Shown piece after piece: positions 11,401 to 23,000 of a stretch of 64,000 nucleotides of DNA. The position numbers and the translations under genes are program-made. Each line of letters begins with the position of its first letter. Position 1 is the first letter of the stretch. The stretch is from NCBI RefSeq assembly GCF_048771995.1, contig NC_133026.1, positions 151,985,001-152,049,000 of the forward strand, written 5' to 3'. The stretch comes from Taeniopygia guttata. Lineage: Eukaryota; Chordata; Aves; Passeriformes; Estrildidae. Under the pieces are notes generated by a model that saw only the letters and a list, made by a program, of their open reading frames with translations, was not told where the DNA came from and did no database searches.

Positions 11401-13709
11401 GCTGCCCCTCGCTGTGCCCACGCTCACCGGGGTTTTGTCCGGCAGGGCCGGAGCTGGCCGGGCTGGAGGAGGAGGTGCGGCTGATGGCGCTGGCTGAGGA
11501 CTCGGAGGAGTTCGCCGACACGGTGCAGCATTTCTGCGAGACTCTGGAGGAGCTGCGCGGCCAGATCAGCGTGGTGCAGGTGGGGCTGGGCATGTGGGAC
11601 CCCCGGGGTGTCCCCGTGGCAGAGCAGTGACATGGTGGTGGCCAGCAGGTGCAGAAGCTGATCCATCCAGTGCTCTACAAGCAGTACCAGCTGAAGAAGG
11701 GCAGCGTGAAGCGCGGCTGTGCCGCCAGCACCGCCGTGGAGCGCGTCCTCTTCCACGGCACCACCAAGGCCTCCAGCTGCGAGATCTGCCTGCACGGCTT
11801 CAACCGCAGCTTCTGCGGCAAGAACGGTGAGCGCCGGCAGCCGCGGGGTGACCCCGTGGTGCCCTTGGTGTGGGAACAGGGGGCCAGGGGAGGCGTGGTG
11901 CCATCAGCATGGGAACAGCGTGCCAATGTGGGAATGGTGCCTTTGGCATGGGAACACTGAGGGGGCCGTGGTGCTGACAGCGTGGGAACAGGGCACTGGG
12001 TGCCATTGGCATGGGAATGGGATGCCACGGTGGGGACAGTGCCATTAGTGTGGGAACGGGCTGGTGAGGTGGGCACGGGGCTCTTGGTGTGCAAAGGGGT
12101 GATAAGGTGGGCACAGTGCCATTTGCATAGGAGTAGGGTGATGATGGGTACATGGCAGTGGGGTGCCAAGGTGGGCATGGTGCCCTCAGTGTGGGATGGG
12201 GTGGTGAGGTGGGCACGGGGCCCTCAGTGTGGGAATGGGGTGGTGAGGTGGGCACGGTGCCCTCAGTGTGGGAATGGGGTGGTGAGGTTGGCACGGTGCC
12301 CTCAGTGTGGGATGGGGTGGTGAGGTGGGCACGCTGGCATTTGCAAAGGAATAAGGTGATCATCAGGGCATGGAAAGGGGGTTCCAAGGTGGGCACGGGG
12401 CCCTCAGTGTGGGAATGGGGTGGTGAGGTGGGCACGGTGCTCTCTGTGTGGAATGGGGTGGTGAGGTGGGCACGTTGCTCTCTGTGTGGGATGGGGTGGT
12501 GAGGTGGGCACGATGCCCTCAGTGTGGGAATGGGGTGGTGAGGTGGGCATGGTGCCCTCAGTGTGGAATGGGGTGGTGAGGTGGGCACGTTGCTCTCAGT
12601 GTGGGATGGGGTGGTGAGGTGGGCACGGTGCTCTTTGTGTGGAATGGGGTGGTGAGGTGGGCACGGTGCTCTCTGTGTGGAATGGGGTGGTGAGGTGGGC
12701 ATGGTGCCCTCAGTGTGGGAATGGGGTGGTGAGGTGGGCACGGTGCTCTCTGTGTGGGAATAGGGTGGTGAGGTGGGCATGTTGCCCTCAGTGTGGAATA
12801 GGGTGGTGAGGTGGGCACGGTGCCCTCAGTGTGGGATGGGGTGGTGAGGTGGGCACGGTGCCCTGAATGTGGGAATGGGGTGGTGAGGTGGGCACGGTGC
12901 TCTCTGTGTGGAATGGGGTGGTGAGGTGGGCACGGTGCCCTCAGTGTGGGATGGGGTGGTGAGGTGGGCACGGTGCCCTCAGTGTGGGAATGGGGTGGTG
13001 AGGTGGGCATGGTGCTCTCTGTGTGGGAATGGGGTGGTGAGGTGGGCACGTTGCTCTCTGTGTGGAATGGGGTGGTGAGGTGGGCATGTTGCTCTCTGTG
13101 TGGAATGGGGTGGTGAGGTGGGCACGGTGCCCTCAGTGTGGGATGGGGTGGTGAGGTGGGCACGGTGCCCTCAGTGTGGGATGGGGTGGTGAGGTGGGCA
13201 CGGTGCCCACCTCAGGAGCAGGAATTGGGTTAGGGTTAGGGGCAGGAATTGGGTGACCATGGGCGCATGGGAACGGAGTTCCAGGGTGGGTGTGGTGCCC
13301 TCGGTGCACACTGGGGTGCCAATACGGGCCCGGGGTGCCGATGTGGGCCCAGTGGGGCTGGCACACCACGCCCCGTGCCGCAGCTGATGCCCGCCCCACA
13401 GCCACGCTCTACGGCCGCGGCGTGTACTTCGCGGCGCGCGCGGCCATCTCGGCGCGGGACCGCTACTCGCCCCCCAGCGCCAACGGCACCAAGTTCATCT
13501 TCATGGCCAAGGTGCTGACCGGGGAGTTCGCGGCCGGGCGGCCGGGGCTGCGGGCACCCCCTCTCCGAGAGGGCTGCGGGGTCCCCCAGCGCTACCACAG
13601 CGTGGTGGATGACCCCCGGCAGCCCGACATCTTCGTCATCTTCAACGACACCCAGGCCTACCCCCAGTACCTCATCAGCTGCCGCAGCCGCCACGGGGGC
13701 CCCCTCTGA
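5460..13709 (+). CDS. PARP10: PARP10, mono-ADP-ribosyltransferase, complete
   Basis: Transfers single ADP-ribose units from NAD to target proteins; involved in growth control, DNA-damage tolerance and innate immunity. Coding exons: 5460-5619, 7645-7890, 8469-8687, 8775-9322, 9874-10086, 10186-10327, 10445-11374, 11446-11579, 11649-11826, 13402-13709. All phases join, giving 3078 nt: 1025 codons plus stop, the length I recall for the human protein. Domains in order: an RRM-like start ([15 protein letters not shown]), a second RRM-like copy ([14 protein letters not shown]), an acidic Pro-rich linker, a Gly/Asp-rich patch ([11 protein letters not shown]), ubiquitin-interacting motifs ([29 protein letters not shown] and probably [13 protein letters not shown]), then the catalytic domain ([55 protein letters not shown]). 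The catalytic triad reads H-Y-I instead of H-Y-E, as expected for a mono-transferase. An in-frame ATG at 5442 would be intronic if the 5170-5458 intron is used. Confidence 0.96.
5637..7575. repeat. 39 bp minisatellite filling PARP10 intron 1
   Basis: Nearly 2 kb of tandem copies, about 50, of a unit around 39 bp containing CAGTCCCACTGGGAGCACTG and GGATGGGATTTGGGGGTCT. A 26-bp sub-form lacks the 'gggagcact' part. Variants with CAGCTGGGAGCACTGG and with a TGTGTGATTGTTCC insert recur at intervals, which suggests a higher-order repeat. Confidence 0.95.
8010..8335 (-). mobile_element. solo LTR-like fossil, antisense, in PARP10 intron 2
   Basis: An AT-rich island of about 326 bp in GC-rich sequence. 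Read on the minus strand it has a TATA-like TATAAATAA, a polyadenylation signal in CAATAAAATTT, and it ends ...AAGAACAACA, with TG/CA-type termini. This is the layout of an avian endogenous-retrovirus LTR. No internal retroviral part is seen, so it is a solo remnant. No clear target-site duplication was found, so the family (ERVK or ERVL type) is uncertain and it looks moderately old. Confidence 0.6.
9340..9725. repeat. 10/20 bp minisatellite in PARP10 intron 4
   Basis: Tandem copies of GGTGTGGGCAGGTACAGGCA and shorter variants, between the exon ending at 9322 and the one starting at 9874. Confidence 0.92.
11860..13215. repeat. 39 bp minisatellite in the last PARP10 intron
   Basis: About 1.35 kb of tandem copies built from GGTGGTGAGGTGGGCACGGT and GCCCTCAGTGTGGGAATGG. 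The left part (11860-12160) is degenerate and the right part very regular. The array separates the exon carrying the catalytic His from the exon carrying the catalytic Tyr. Confidence 0.94.
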
Positions 13710-13944
13710 GCCCCCCAGCTCTGCTTCAAGGACCCCTTTTTATCCCCCCGGCATCCCCTGGCACTGGTGCCAGTGCGGGGGTTACGGTGTCCAGGGGCTC
13801 AAGGTGTGCAGGGAGGTTCCTGCCCTGCCCAGCAGCTCAGAGAGGGGGGATCCTCACTTGGGGATGCTCCTGGGCACCCTCGTGCCAGGGCAGGAGGTGG
13901 ACAGGAGGACTTGGGGTCACCCGTGTGATGCCAGTGGAATTTGG

Positions 13945-13974
13945 AATAAAACTTCAAATAAAATTTGGAATAAA
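13945..13974 (+). terminator. PARP10: PARP10 polyadenylation signals
   Basis: Three AATAAA hexamers, at 13945, 13957 and 13969, lie about 235 to 265 bp after the PARP10 stop codon. Transcripts probably end within the next 30 bp. Confidence 0.8.
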
Positions 13975-14264
13975 TTGGAGCCTTTTGCATGGCTGGGATT
14001 GAGGGGGGACTGGGAGAGGGGAGGGGAAGTTCCAGTCCCAACTGGGAGCACTGGAATAGGGGGAATGTCTCAGCCCCAGCTGGGATCACTGGGATTGGGG
14101 TGGATGGGGTCCCAGACCCAACTGGGAGCACTGGGAGCACTGGGAGCTGGGGTCAGGCAGGAGCCTGGCTGTGTGTGGGTGCTGTGTTCCCCTGTGGGGT
14201 GGCTGTGCTGGGCGGTGGCTCTGGGCCACGCAAGGCTGGACCTGGCCACTCCCGCGCCTCTGCC

Positions 14265-15058
14265 TGTTCCCTGCACCCTTCCTGCTCCCCACCTGCTCCC
14301 TTCCTCCTCCCTACCTGCATCCTTCTCCCTTCCTGCTCCCCACCTGCTCCCTTCCTGCTCCTCACCTGCTCCCTTCCTCCTCCCTACCTGCATCCTGCAT
14401 CCTTCCTGCTCCTCACCTGCTCCCTTCCTGCTCACCTGCTCCATTCTTCCTCCCTACCTGCATTCTGCACCCTTCCTGCTCCTCACCTGCTCCCTTCCTC
14501 CTCCCTACCTGCATCCTTCTCCCTTCCTGCTCCTCACCTGCTCCCTTCTTCCTCCCTACCTCCATCCTACCCCATTCCTGCTCCTCCCCTGCTCCCTGCC
14601 TCCTCCCTACCTGCATCCTGCATCCTTCCTGCTTCTCACCTGCTCCTCACCTGCTCCCTGCTTCCTTCCTACCTGCATCCTGCCCCATTCCTGCTCCTCA
14701 CCTGCTCCCCTCCTGCTCCTCACCTGCTCCCTGCTTCCTCCCTACCTGCATCCTGCTCCCTTCCTGCTTCCCCACCTCTTCCCTGCTCCCTCCCTGCTCC
14801 CTGCTTCTTTCCTACCTGCTCCCCACCTCTTACCTGCACCCTTCCTGCTCCTCACCTGCTCCCTTCTTCCTCCCTACCTACATTCTGCACCCTTCCTCCT
14901 CCTCACCTGCACCCTTCCTCCTCCTCACCTGCTCCCTGCCTCCTCCCCACCTACTCCCTTCTTCCTCCCTACCTCCATCCTGCATCCTTCCTCCTCCCCA
15001 CCTCCTCCCACCTCTTCCCTGCTCCCTCCCTGCTCCCTCCCTGCTCCCTGCCTGTCCC
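14265..15058. repeat. pyrimidine-rich minisatellite between PARP10 and PLEC
   Basis: Copies of CCTGCTCCCTTCCTCCTCCC and TACCTGCATCCTGC run for about 0.8 kb. The plus strand is almost free of purine runs, so the array is a candidate for triplex (H-DNA) structure. No gene was seen here. Confidence 0.92.
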
Positions 15059-15059
15059 G

Positions 15060-16115
15060 GGGCGCCCCGAGCTGTGCTGAGGTGACCCGGGTGCCCACCC
15101 TGAGGGTGCGGGCAGAGTCCCAGGGGCGGGCAGTGCTGGCAGCACCGCTGCCCAGCGGCTGAGACTCTCCAGCAAGCAGCGGCGGGGGGAGGCAGGGGTG
15201 CCGCGCGTCCCCTCCGTGGGGTTGCCCACTCACGGTCACGGGTGGGCAAGCGCGGGGCTGGGGGTCTCCCCTTTGGGGATGGGCACGGGGGTGGCACCGG
15301 CGGCCCCGCGGGCGCGGGCGGTGCCAGGGCAGGGTGCGGTGCCCCGCGCCGGCGTGTGCCAGCCCCGCGGACATGTGCCAGCCCCGGGATCCCGTCGGGA
15401 GCCGTGCCAGCCGCGCCAGCCCCGCGCACGTGGCACCAGCCCCGCTCCCCGGGAAGCTCCGGCGATGGAGGTGAGACCCCCGAGGGTCGGGGGTGCAGGA
15501 GGGGTCCTGGCCGCACGCCCACCCCCTCCGCAGAGTCCGGTGCCCCGCGCCCCGCGGGTGCCCCGGGCGGGGACTGCCCGGCGCTGCCGGTGCCAAGCGT
15601 GCCGGACCTTTGTCCCCTGACGCCGAGGGGCCCGCGGGGCCCAGCGCCGCTGAAAAGGGCCCTTTGTCCGCCTCTGGCCGGGGAATCCGCTCCCCGCGCC
15701 CGTGCCGGCACCGGCACATGACCGCGGCCCCGGAGCCGGACGGACGGAGCGAGCGGCGGCCCCGGTACGGCCGCGGCGAGAGCGGGTGGGGGTCCGAGCC
15801 TTGCCCCCCTCACGGCAGGTACCACGGTGGGGACAGAGTGCCCGGGAGAGGGTCCCGACCTCGGCGCTGCCGGTGCCACCTTGCGCTGCCCCGGTGTCGG
15901 GTCCCGGGGGCCCCTCCTGTCTCTCCGCTCCGGGGTCCCCGGTGGTCTCCGCGCCCCGCGGGGTGGGTGCGGCTGTGCTGGGGTTGCCGGGGTCAGTTTG
16001 GCACGCGATGGCCCCGAGGAGGCGTTCGGTGGGGCTGGGGGTCGGGGGGGGCTCTGCCTTGTGATGCCATGCCAGCAACTGGATGTGGTGGGGGGCACCG
16101 GGGGTCTTGGAAGCC
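15060..16115. other. GC-rich PARP10-PLEC spacer
   Basis: CpG-dense, promoter-like sequence. An ATG frame at 15718-15818 (starts MTAAPEPDGRSERRP) ends at a donor AG|GTACC, but two bases into a codon, so it cannot join PLEC exon 2 in frame. It could be a 5' UTR exon of an upstream plectin transcript. I recognise no protein here. Confidence 0.4.
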
Positions 16116-16119
16116 CCCG

Positions 16120-16142
16120 AGACCCCGCAGTGCGTGCGTGTG

Positions 16143-16182
<40 letters not shown>
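16120..16182. repeat. GT dinucleotide microsatellite
   Basis: A TG-rich run with interspersed CG steps, followed at about 16259-16300 by four copies of CGTGTCCACC. Confidence 0.93.
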
Positions 16183-16183
<1 letters not shown>

Positions 16184-16344
16184 ACAGGGGTGTTCCTGTG
16201 CCGTGCACACTGCGGTGCTTCGCCGGGGCGTGCCTGCAGCCAGCCGGGCCCGGGCACACGCGTGTCCACCCGTGTCCACCCGTGTCCACCCGTGTCCACA
16301 CCCAGTGTGCTCACGCACGGGGGAGCTGCACACACGCCTGTTCT

Positions 16345-17030
16345 CCGCTCCAGATCCCGTTCCTGGTACCGCCTCTAGCTCCTGGCACCGGCTCTGGGTC
16401 CCACCGGTTCCAGTTCCTGGTGCCAGCTCAAGTTCCTGGTACCAGCTCCAGTTCCTGGTACCAGCTCCAGTTCCTGGTACCAGCTCCTGTTGCTGGTACC
16501 ATTTCCAGTTCCTGGTACCGCCTCTAGCTCCTGGCACCAGCTCTGGGTCCCACTGGCTCCAGTTCCTGGTGCCAGCTCAAGTTCCTGGCTCCAGTTCCTG
16601 GTACCAGCTCCAGTTGCTGGTGCCAGCTCCTGTTGCTGGTACCAGCTGCTGTTCCTGGTACCAGTTCCTGGTACCAGCTCCTGTTGCTGGTACCAGCTCC
16701 TGCTCCTGGTACCAGCTCCAGTTCCTGGTACCAGCTCCAGTTCCTGGTACCAGGTCCAGTTTCTGATACCAGCTCCTGTTCCTGGTACCAGCTCCTGTTG
16801 GTGGTACCAGCTCTAGTTCCTGGTGCCAGCTCCAGTTCCTGGTACCAGCTCCAGCTCCTGGTACCAGCTCCAGTTCCTGGTACCAGGTCCAGTTTCTGAT
16901 ACCAGCTCCAGTTCCTGGTACCAGCTCCTGCTCCTGGTACCAGTTCCTGCTCCTGGTACCAGTTCCAGTTCCTGGACCAGCTCCTGTTGCTGGTACCAGC
17001 TGCAGCTCTCGGCACCAGCTCCGGTGCTGC
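16345..17030. repeat. 19 bp minisatellite
   Basis: About 34 copies of ACCAGCTCCAGTTCCTGGT and variants. Because 19 is not a multiple of three, the same peptide motif (SSSWYQLQFLVPAPVPG) appears in all plus frames; this is not a gene. Confidence 0.94.
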
Positions 17031-17449
17031 TGGCCGAGCCGGTGTGCCGGTTCCGTGCCGGTGCTGTGCCGGTGCTGTGCCGGTGCTGTGCCGGTTCTGT
17101 GCAGGTTCTGTGCCGGTGCCGGGCCCACAACCGAGCGCCCAGCCGGGGCGGGCAGTGCCCAGCGGCTGCGGGACTTCCCTGCGGGAGCGCCGGGCGGGGT
17201 TCCCCTCTCGGTGGCTGCCGCGGTGGGGTTAACCCTCTCCGCGTTTGGTGTACCGGTCACAGCTGCCCTCTCTGGACTGGGTGTACTGGTTGTACTGGGC
17301 AGTTAAACCCTGTCTGTTCGGTGCACTGGGAGCACTGGTCGGGGTTAACCCTCTCCATACTGGATGTGCTGGGAAGAGTTAATCCTCTCCGGATTGGTGT
17401 ACAGAGGAGGGTTAACATTCTCCATACTGGGTGCGCTGGTCACAGTTAA

Positions 17450-17972
17450 CCCGTGCCGTACTGGGAGCACTGGTTGGGGCTGGCCCCTGGTGCTGGCCGT
17501 ACTGGGAGCACTGGTCGGGGTTGGCCCCTGGTGCTGGCCGTACTGGGAGCACTGGTCGGGGCTGGCCCCTGGTGCTGGCCGTACTGGGAGCACTGGTTGG
17601 GGTTGGTCTCTGGTGCTGGCCGTACTGGGAGCACTGGTCGGAGTTGGTCTCTGGTGCTGGCCGTACTGGGAGCACTGGTCGGGGTTAGCCCCTGGTGCCG
17701 GCCGTACTGGGAGCACTGGTCGGGGTTGGCCGTGGTGCTGGCTGTACTGGGAGCACTGGTCGGGGTTGTCCCCTGGTGCTGGCCGTACTGGGAGCACTGG
17801 TCGGGGTTGGTCGTGGTGCCGGCCGTACTGGGAGCACTGGTCGGGGTTGGCCGTGGTGCTGGCCGTACTGGGAGCACTGGTCGGGGTTGGCCGTGGTGCC
17901 GGCCGTACTGGGAGCACTGGTCGGGGTTGTCCCCCGGTGCTGGCCGTACTGGGAGCACTGGTCGGGGTTAAT
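17450..17972. repeat. 41 bp minisatellite
   Basis: About 13 copies of a unit containing CCGTACTGGGAGCACTGGTC and GGGGTTGGCCCCTGGTGCTGG, just upstream of the first PLEC promoter candidates. Degenerate GTTAACCCTCTCC copies precede it from 17225. Confidence 0.94.
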
Positions 17973-18236
17973 CCTTCCGCGCCGGGTGCCCGGGGGTGCC
18001 TCCCCCGCGGGGTGTGCCCGCTGTGGAGGGTGGGGCGCTGAGATGAGGCGCCCCCCGCCGCCCGCCCCCCGCCCCGCCCCTGCCGCGAAGCCGGAGCCGG
18101 TGCCGGTGCCGGTGCGGGCGGAGCCCCCGGGGCCATTTTCCCCCGGAGCCCCCGCGGTACCGGTGCCGGTGCTCCCCGCCGGTGCCGCATCCCCTCCGGA
18201 GCCCTCCCGGTGCCGGTGCCGTTTTCCCCCCCGGTC

Positions 18237-18276
18237 ATGCTCCCCCGTGGCGTCTCGGCGGACATCGTGGGGCTCG
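18237..18276 (+). CDS. possible extra PLEC alternative first exon
   Basis: Inside a CpG-rich block an ATG opens MLPRGVSADIVGL plus one base, then a strong donor G|GTGAGT. The exon is 40 nt (13 codons plus 1), so it would join PLEC exon 2 (AT GAG CGA...) in frame, as all recognised plectin first exons do. It lies 1.6 kb upstream of exon 1c. I do not recognise the peptide. It may equally be a chance ATG in a GC-rich promoter. Confidence 0.35.
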
Positions 18277-18939
18277 GTGAGTCCCCGCGCGTGGGACCCC
18301 CCTCGCCCACTCCCCCGTGGAGGCGGGAGCGGCGTGGGGGGCGCTCGGGGGATGCTGCGGGGCTGCCGCAGGGCTGGGGGGGGGGGCTGCGGCGTGGAGG
18401 GGTGGTGCGGGAGGGCTCCGCTGGGGCTGCGAGGGGTGTTTGGCTGCTGAGACCCGAGTCTGGGCGCAGAGGGGTCCCTGTGGCCCCCCCATAGCTGGTG
18501 GGGGGAGGCGGCCTCAGGCCTGGGGTGAGGGGCTGCTGGGGGGACGTGGGCGATGGAGCCGCTGACTCAGGCTCGGCACCGCGCTGTCCCCCACGCCCGC
18601 CCCCCGCCTGCTCCCCCTCCCTTACGCCCCCACGCCCGCCCCCCATCTCTGCCCCACGCCCAGCCCCCTGCCGGGGTGCCGGGGGTCCCGGTGGGTCCGG
18701 GGCTGCCGGTGATGTCGCTCAAACCGGGGTCCCAGGGCGCCGGGAGGGCCGCGCGCTGTGATGTCGGAGATGCCGGTGGCTCCCGGTGCCGGGCCCGGTG
18801 GTGCCGGGCCCGGTGACTTTCCCGGTTCGGAGCTTCTGCAAATGGCGCCTGGGCCGCGGCAAACGCCCGGTGCTGGCGGCTCCCCGGGGAACGAGCCCGA
18901 GCCGGTGTCGGGGCTGCGGGGCGCGGGGCGGAGGTGGGA

Positions 18940-19130
18940 TGGCGGAGGTGCCGGGGTGGCGGAGGTGTCGGGATGCTGGGGCAGGATCACGGAGGTGCCG
19001 GGATAGCGGGGGCAGCGGGATGGCGGAGGTGCCTGGATGGCGGGGGCGGGATCACGGAGGTGCCGGGATGATGGAGGCGGGATGGCGGAGGTGCCGGGAT
19101 GGAGGGGCAGGATCACGGAGGTGCCGGGAT
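18940..19130. repeat. short GC-rich tandem repeat
   Basis: Degenerate copies of GATGGCGGAGGTGCCGGGAT with GGCAGGATCACGGAGGTGCC, upstream of PLEC exon 1c. Confidence 0.85.
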
Positions 19131-19559
19131 CAGAGTCATCCCCGCCGCTACCGGCACTCGCCGTCCCGCTCCCCTGGGAGCACTCCCGGCACCGAGGTTC
19201 TGAACGGGCACCGACCCCGGCCGAACCCGGCAGCCGCTCCGGGGCACGGAGCCGGCCTGGCCGCTGCCCCGCTGCCGGTCCGGTCTTGTCTCCCACGGCT
19301 TCGGGTTCTGCCCGGGCGCGCCCCGGCTGCGGCGGTCCCACGGGCAATTCCCGGTGCCGGACCAGCCATCCCCGCGGGGACCGTGACCCTAGCAACACCG
19401 CCCTGCACGGCACGGTTCGGCACGGACCCGCTTCCCCGGGGCTGTCCCGAGGGGTTCCGGCAGCGCCGCGATCACGACCGTGATTCCGCCGTGTGCTGCA
19501 CCGGGCGCTGCCGGTGCTGCGGTCCCGGTGCCCGGTGTCCCTGGCACCGCCTCTCTACC

Positions 19560-19800
19560 GCAGGAGCCGGGGTCGGCGGTACCGGGGGTCCCTGAAGCGA
19601 GAGGGGGGCAGTGGGGATACCGGGGGTCCCTGGTGCCTCGGTACCGGGGGTCCCTGAAGCGAGAAGGAAGGAGATGGCACTGCCGGTGGTCCCTGGTGCC
19701 GCGGTACCGGGGGTCCCTGAAGCGAGAGGGGGGCAGTGGGGATACCGGGGGTCCCTGGTGCCTCGGTGCCGGGGGTCCCCAGCGTACGAAGGCGATGGTC
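19560..19800. repeat. tandem repeat just upstream of PLEC exon 1c
   Basis: Four or so copies of a unit of about 60 bp containing GGTACCGGGGGTCCCTGAAG, CGAGAGGGGGGCAGTGGGGA and TACCGGGGGTCCCTGGTGCC. It ends 60 bp before the 1c start codon and is probably in its promoter or 5' UTR. Confidence 0.85.
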
Positions 19801-19857
19801 CCGGTCCCGGGGGTCTCTGACGCCGACCCTCTGTGGCAGGAGCCGGGGTCGGCGGCG

Positions 19858-20017
19858 ATGGCGGAGGAGAGCTCGAGTGGCAGCAGCGGCTCGCCTGGCG
19901 CCGGGGACACGCTGCCCTGGAACCTGGGCAAACACCAGCGCTCGCAGCGTGCCAAGGCGGCCGCGGGCAACGGGACGGTGCTGGACCCCGCCGAGAGAGC
20001 CGTCATCCGCATCGCAG
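19858..20017 (+). CDS. PLEC: PLEC first exon 1c
   Basis: Encodes [20 protein letters not shown], then WNLGK and later [12 protein letters not shown], 53 codons plus one base, ending at donor G|GTACGG. The motifs [16 protein letters not shown] and [11 protein letters not shown] match the mammalian 1c start, the isoform associated with microtubules and neurons. The N-terminal acidic leader is shorter than in mammals. Confidence 0.93.
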
Positions 20018-23000
20018 GTACGGCCCGGGGCTCGGGGTGTGACGGGGGGCTCGGGTGTGACGGGGGAGCGGGACCGTGAGTGGGGGGCTCGGCCTGAGCC
20101 GCTGTTGCGGGTGGGGGGCCGGGGTGTGTCCGGCGCTCTGGGACGTCACCCGGGGGGCTCAGCGTGCGCGGTGGGGAAGGAGGGGTCGGCGGTGTCTGGA
20201 GGCCCGTGGGGCGATGCCGTGGGAGTCCCACGGGGGTCGGGAGATCGAGCTGTGCTGAGGTCGGGGCAGTGAAGCCGCTCTGGGGGTGCCGAGCCGTGCC
20301 GAGCGGTGCCGTGCCGTCCCCATCCGGCTGCCGGTGTGTCCCCACCGACGCTCAGCGTTTCCCTCCCGTAGAGCGCTCAGCCCCCCCGCGGCACAGAGCC
20401 CTCCCCGGTTATTTCCGTTACACCTCCCGTCCTTCCCCGCCTCCCTCTCCTCCCTCCCTCCCTCTGCTCCCCGCCCCCCTCATCCCCCCCCGCCGTCGCT
20501 GTCCCCGCTCGAGTTTCGGGGCATTAATGTCTATTTTTAGGGATGACGATGCCCCGTCCCATGGGGCCGGTGTGTCCCCCCCCGCCCCAGCTCGCCCACG
20601 GCTGGGACTGCGCTCCGAGGGGGGAGGGGGGTTGTTGGGGGCCGCTTGGGGTCCCCTCCGTGCCCCTCGGGTGGCACTGGGACACGGAGCTTTAAAATCC
20701 CTCTGTCTCATGGGGCTGCTGGGGGAGTCCCGGGGGGCGTGAAGCCCCTGTCCTCACCAGCCGGAGGGGACGCGGGGGTCTCTGTGAGGGGAGGGGTCGC
20801 CGGGTCTGCCCCTCGAGCGAGGATGGGGAGGTCGGGGTGCGAACCGGGGGGGTCCCTGCGCCGGCTGTGGGGTGCACCAGGCACCCCCACCCCATCTCTG
20901 ACCACATGCGCCCCCAGCCCCGCACGGTCCCCTATCATCTGCGCCCCCCGTCCCTTATCACCCACCCCTCGCCCCCCTCGCGCTGCTCTGGGCACGCGTG
21001 GGTGCCCCACGGACGGGACCAGCAGTATCGGGGTTCGGGCAGTGCCAGTTTGTGGGGCGTAGAGGACTTGACTTGCCCCGCGCCCCACAGGGTGCCCTGC
21101 CCCACGGTGCCGTGTCCGTGGGTGCCGTGTCCGTGGGTGGCGTTTCGCGGGTCGCGGCGCGCCTCGGGGCGGTGTCCGGCGGTTCCTTTAAAGGGCTGGG
21201 CGGGGGCATGTCCCGTCCCCTGTCCCGTCCCCTGTCCCGTCCCCTGTCCCGCGCCCCTGCCCGGCCGCGGGGTGCGGGGCCGCCGGACACGCCGGACACG
21301 CCGGACACGCCGGACCCCGGCCCCGACCCCCACCCCCGCCCCCCAAAAACTCCCTCCGCCGCCATGGCCGCCGCCTGCCCCCCTCCCGCGCCCGAAGAGC
21401 AGGACTTCATCCAGGCCTACGAGGACGTGCGGGAGCGCTACAAGGGTACGGGACCCCCGCCCCACCGCGGGCCGGCCGGGGGGCGCCGTGGGGCGCGGGC
21501 CGGGGGGGCGCGGGGGAGGGAGCGCGGCTGCTCATTCCCATAATTGGACACGAAGGGCACCGCCGGTCCCGGCACGGCCGGGGGGGGCCCGGGGGACACG
21601 GCCCGGCACCGCGGACCCCGCGGGGAGACCCCCGGGCCGCTGCTCCCGCCGGGGCTCGGTGCCCGCGGGCGGGTGGGGAGCTGTGCCCGCGCCCCCCGGG
21701 GTGACCGGAGGGGTGGGTGGCGGTGTGTGGGGCAGGGGGGTCCCTCCGGATGTTCTGGGGACGGACGTGCTGCCCGGTGGCCGGGGGCGGCGCGGGGGAG
21801 GTGCGGGGGCGGGGGGCGGCGGAGCGCCGGTGCTCGGCTGTGGCACTGGTGGCATCGGTGGCATTGGTGGCACTGGTGGCATCGGTGGCATCGGTGGCGT
21901 CTCGGGGTACGAGCCCCGCGCCGGGGGGTGGGTCTGACCCCGGGGCTGTCCGCAGTGCCCCCGGTGCCCCGCGTGGCCGAGGCCGCCCCGGTGTCGGTGT
22001 CGCGGCGTGGGGCCGGCAGCGGCCGCGGCCATGCCCTTACATGGGAGCGGGCGCTGCGAGCGGGGGGAGCCCCCCCGGCCCCACGCCGGGGGTCCCAGCT
22101 GTCCCCGTGCGGGGTCCTGGCCGCTCCCACCCGCGTGGGACCCCGCTGTGGGGCTGGGGGAACGGCCTGCGGTCCCTGCTCGGTGCCACCGTGCCCTGTC
22201 CCCCGGCTGAGGGACCCAGATCTCAGCACGGCCCCGGTGCCACCGGCAGGGATGGCACAGGGTCCGGCAGCTGCTGTCCCTCAGCGGTGCCAGGGCACCA
22301 GGGATGGGTCGGTGAGACTTGGCAGGCAGTGCTGGGCAAGTGGCAGGGGTTCATTGTCACCGTGCTGTGCCACCCGTCCAGGTGCTGGCAGGGGTTCATT
22401 GTCACCGTGCTGTGCCACCCCTCCAGAGGCTGGCAGGGGTTCATTGTCACCGTGCTGTGCCACCTCTCCAGGTGCTGGCAGGGGTTCATTGTCACCGTGC
22501 TGTGTCACCTCTCCAGGTGATGGCAGGGGTTCATTGTCACCGTGCTGTGCCACCTCTCCAGGTGCTGGCAGGTGTTCACTGTCACCGTGCTGTGCCACCC
22601 CTCCAGGTGCTGGCAGGGGTTCACTGTCACCATGCTGTGCCACCCCTCCAGGTGTTGGCAGGGGGTCATTGTCACCGTGCTGTGCCACCTCCCTGGGTGC
22701 TGGTGGGTTTGGCTTTGTGGGTCCTGATGTGTCAGTTTGGTGTCATTCTGCTCCCACCTCAAGCTGTGCCACCAGGCTCAGTGTCACACTCTGGTGCCCC
22801 TCACCATGTGCCACCAGGCTCAGTGTCACACTCTGGTCCCCCTCACCGTGTGCCACCAGGCTCAGTGTCACACAGTGTGCCACCAGGCTCAGTGTCACAG
22901 TCTGGTCCCCCTCAAGCTGTGCCACCAGGCTCAGTGTCACACACAGTGTGTCACCAGGCTCAGTGTCACACCGTGTGCCACCAGGCTCAGCGCTGTAGGT

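Noticed and set aside
13225-13245. Two TTAGGG units as an interstitial telomere
   Set aside because: Only two copies (GGGTTAGGGTTAGGGG) at the edge of a GT-rich minisatellite; within chance for such sequence.
15718-15818. MTAAPEPDGRSERRP frame ending at a GTACC donor as another plectin start
   Set aside because: It ends two bases into a codon, which would shift the frame of PLEC exon 2; at most a 5' UTR exon.
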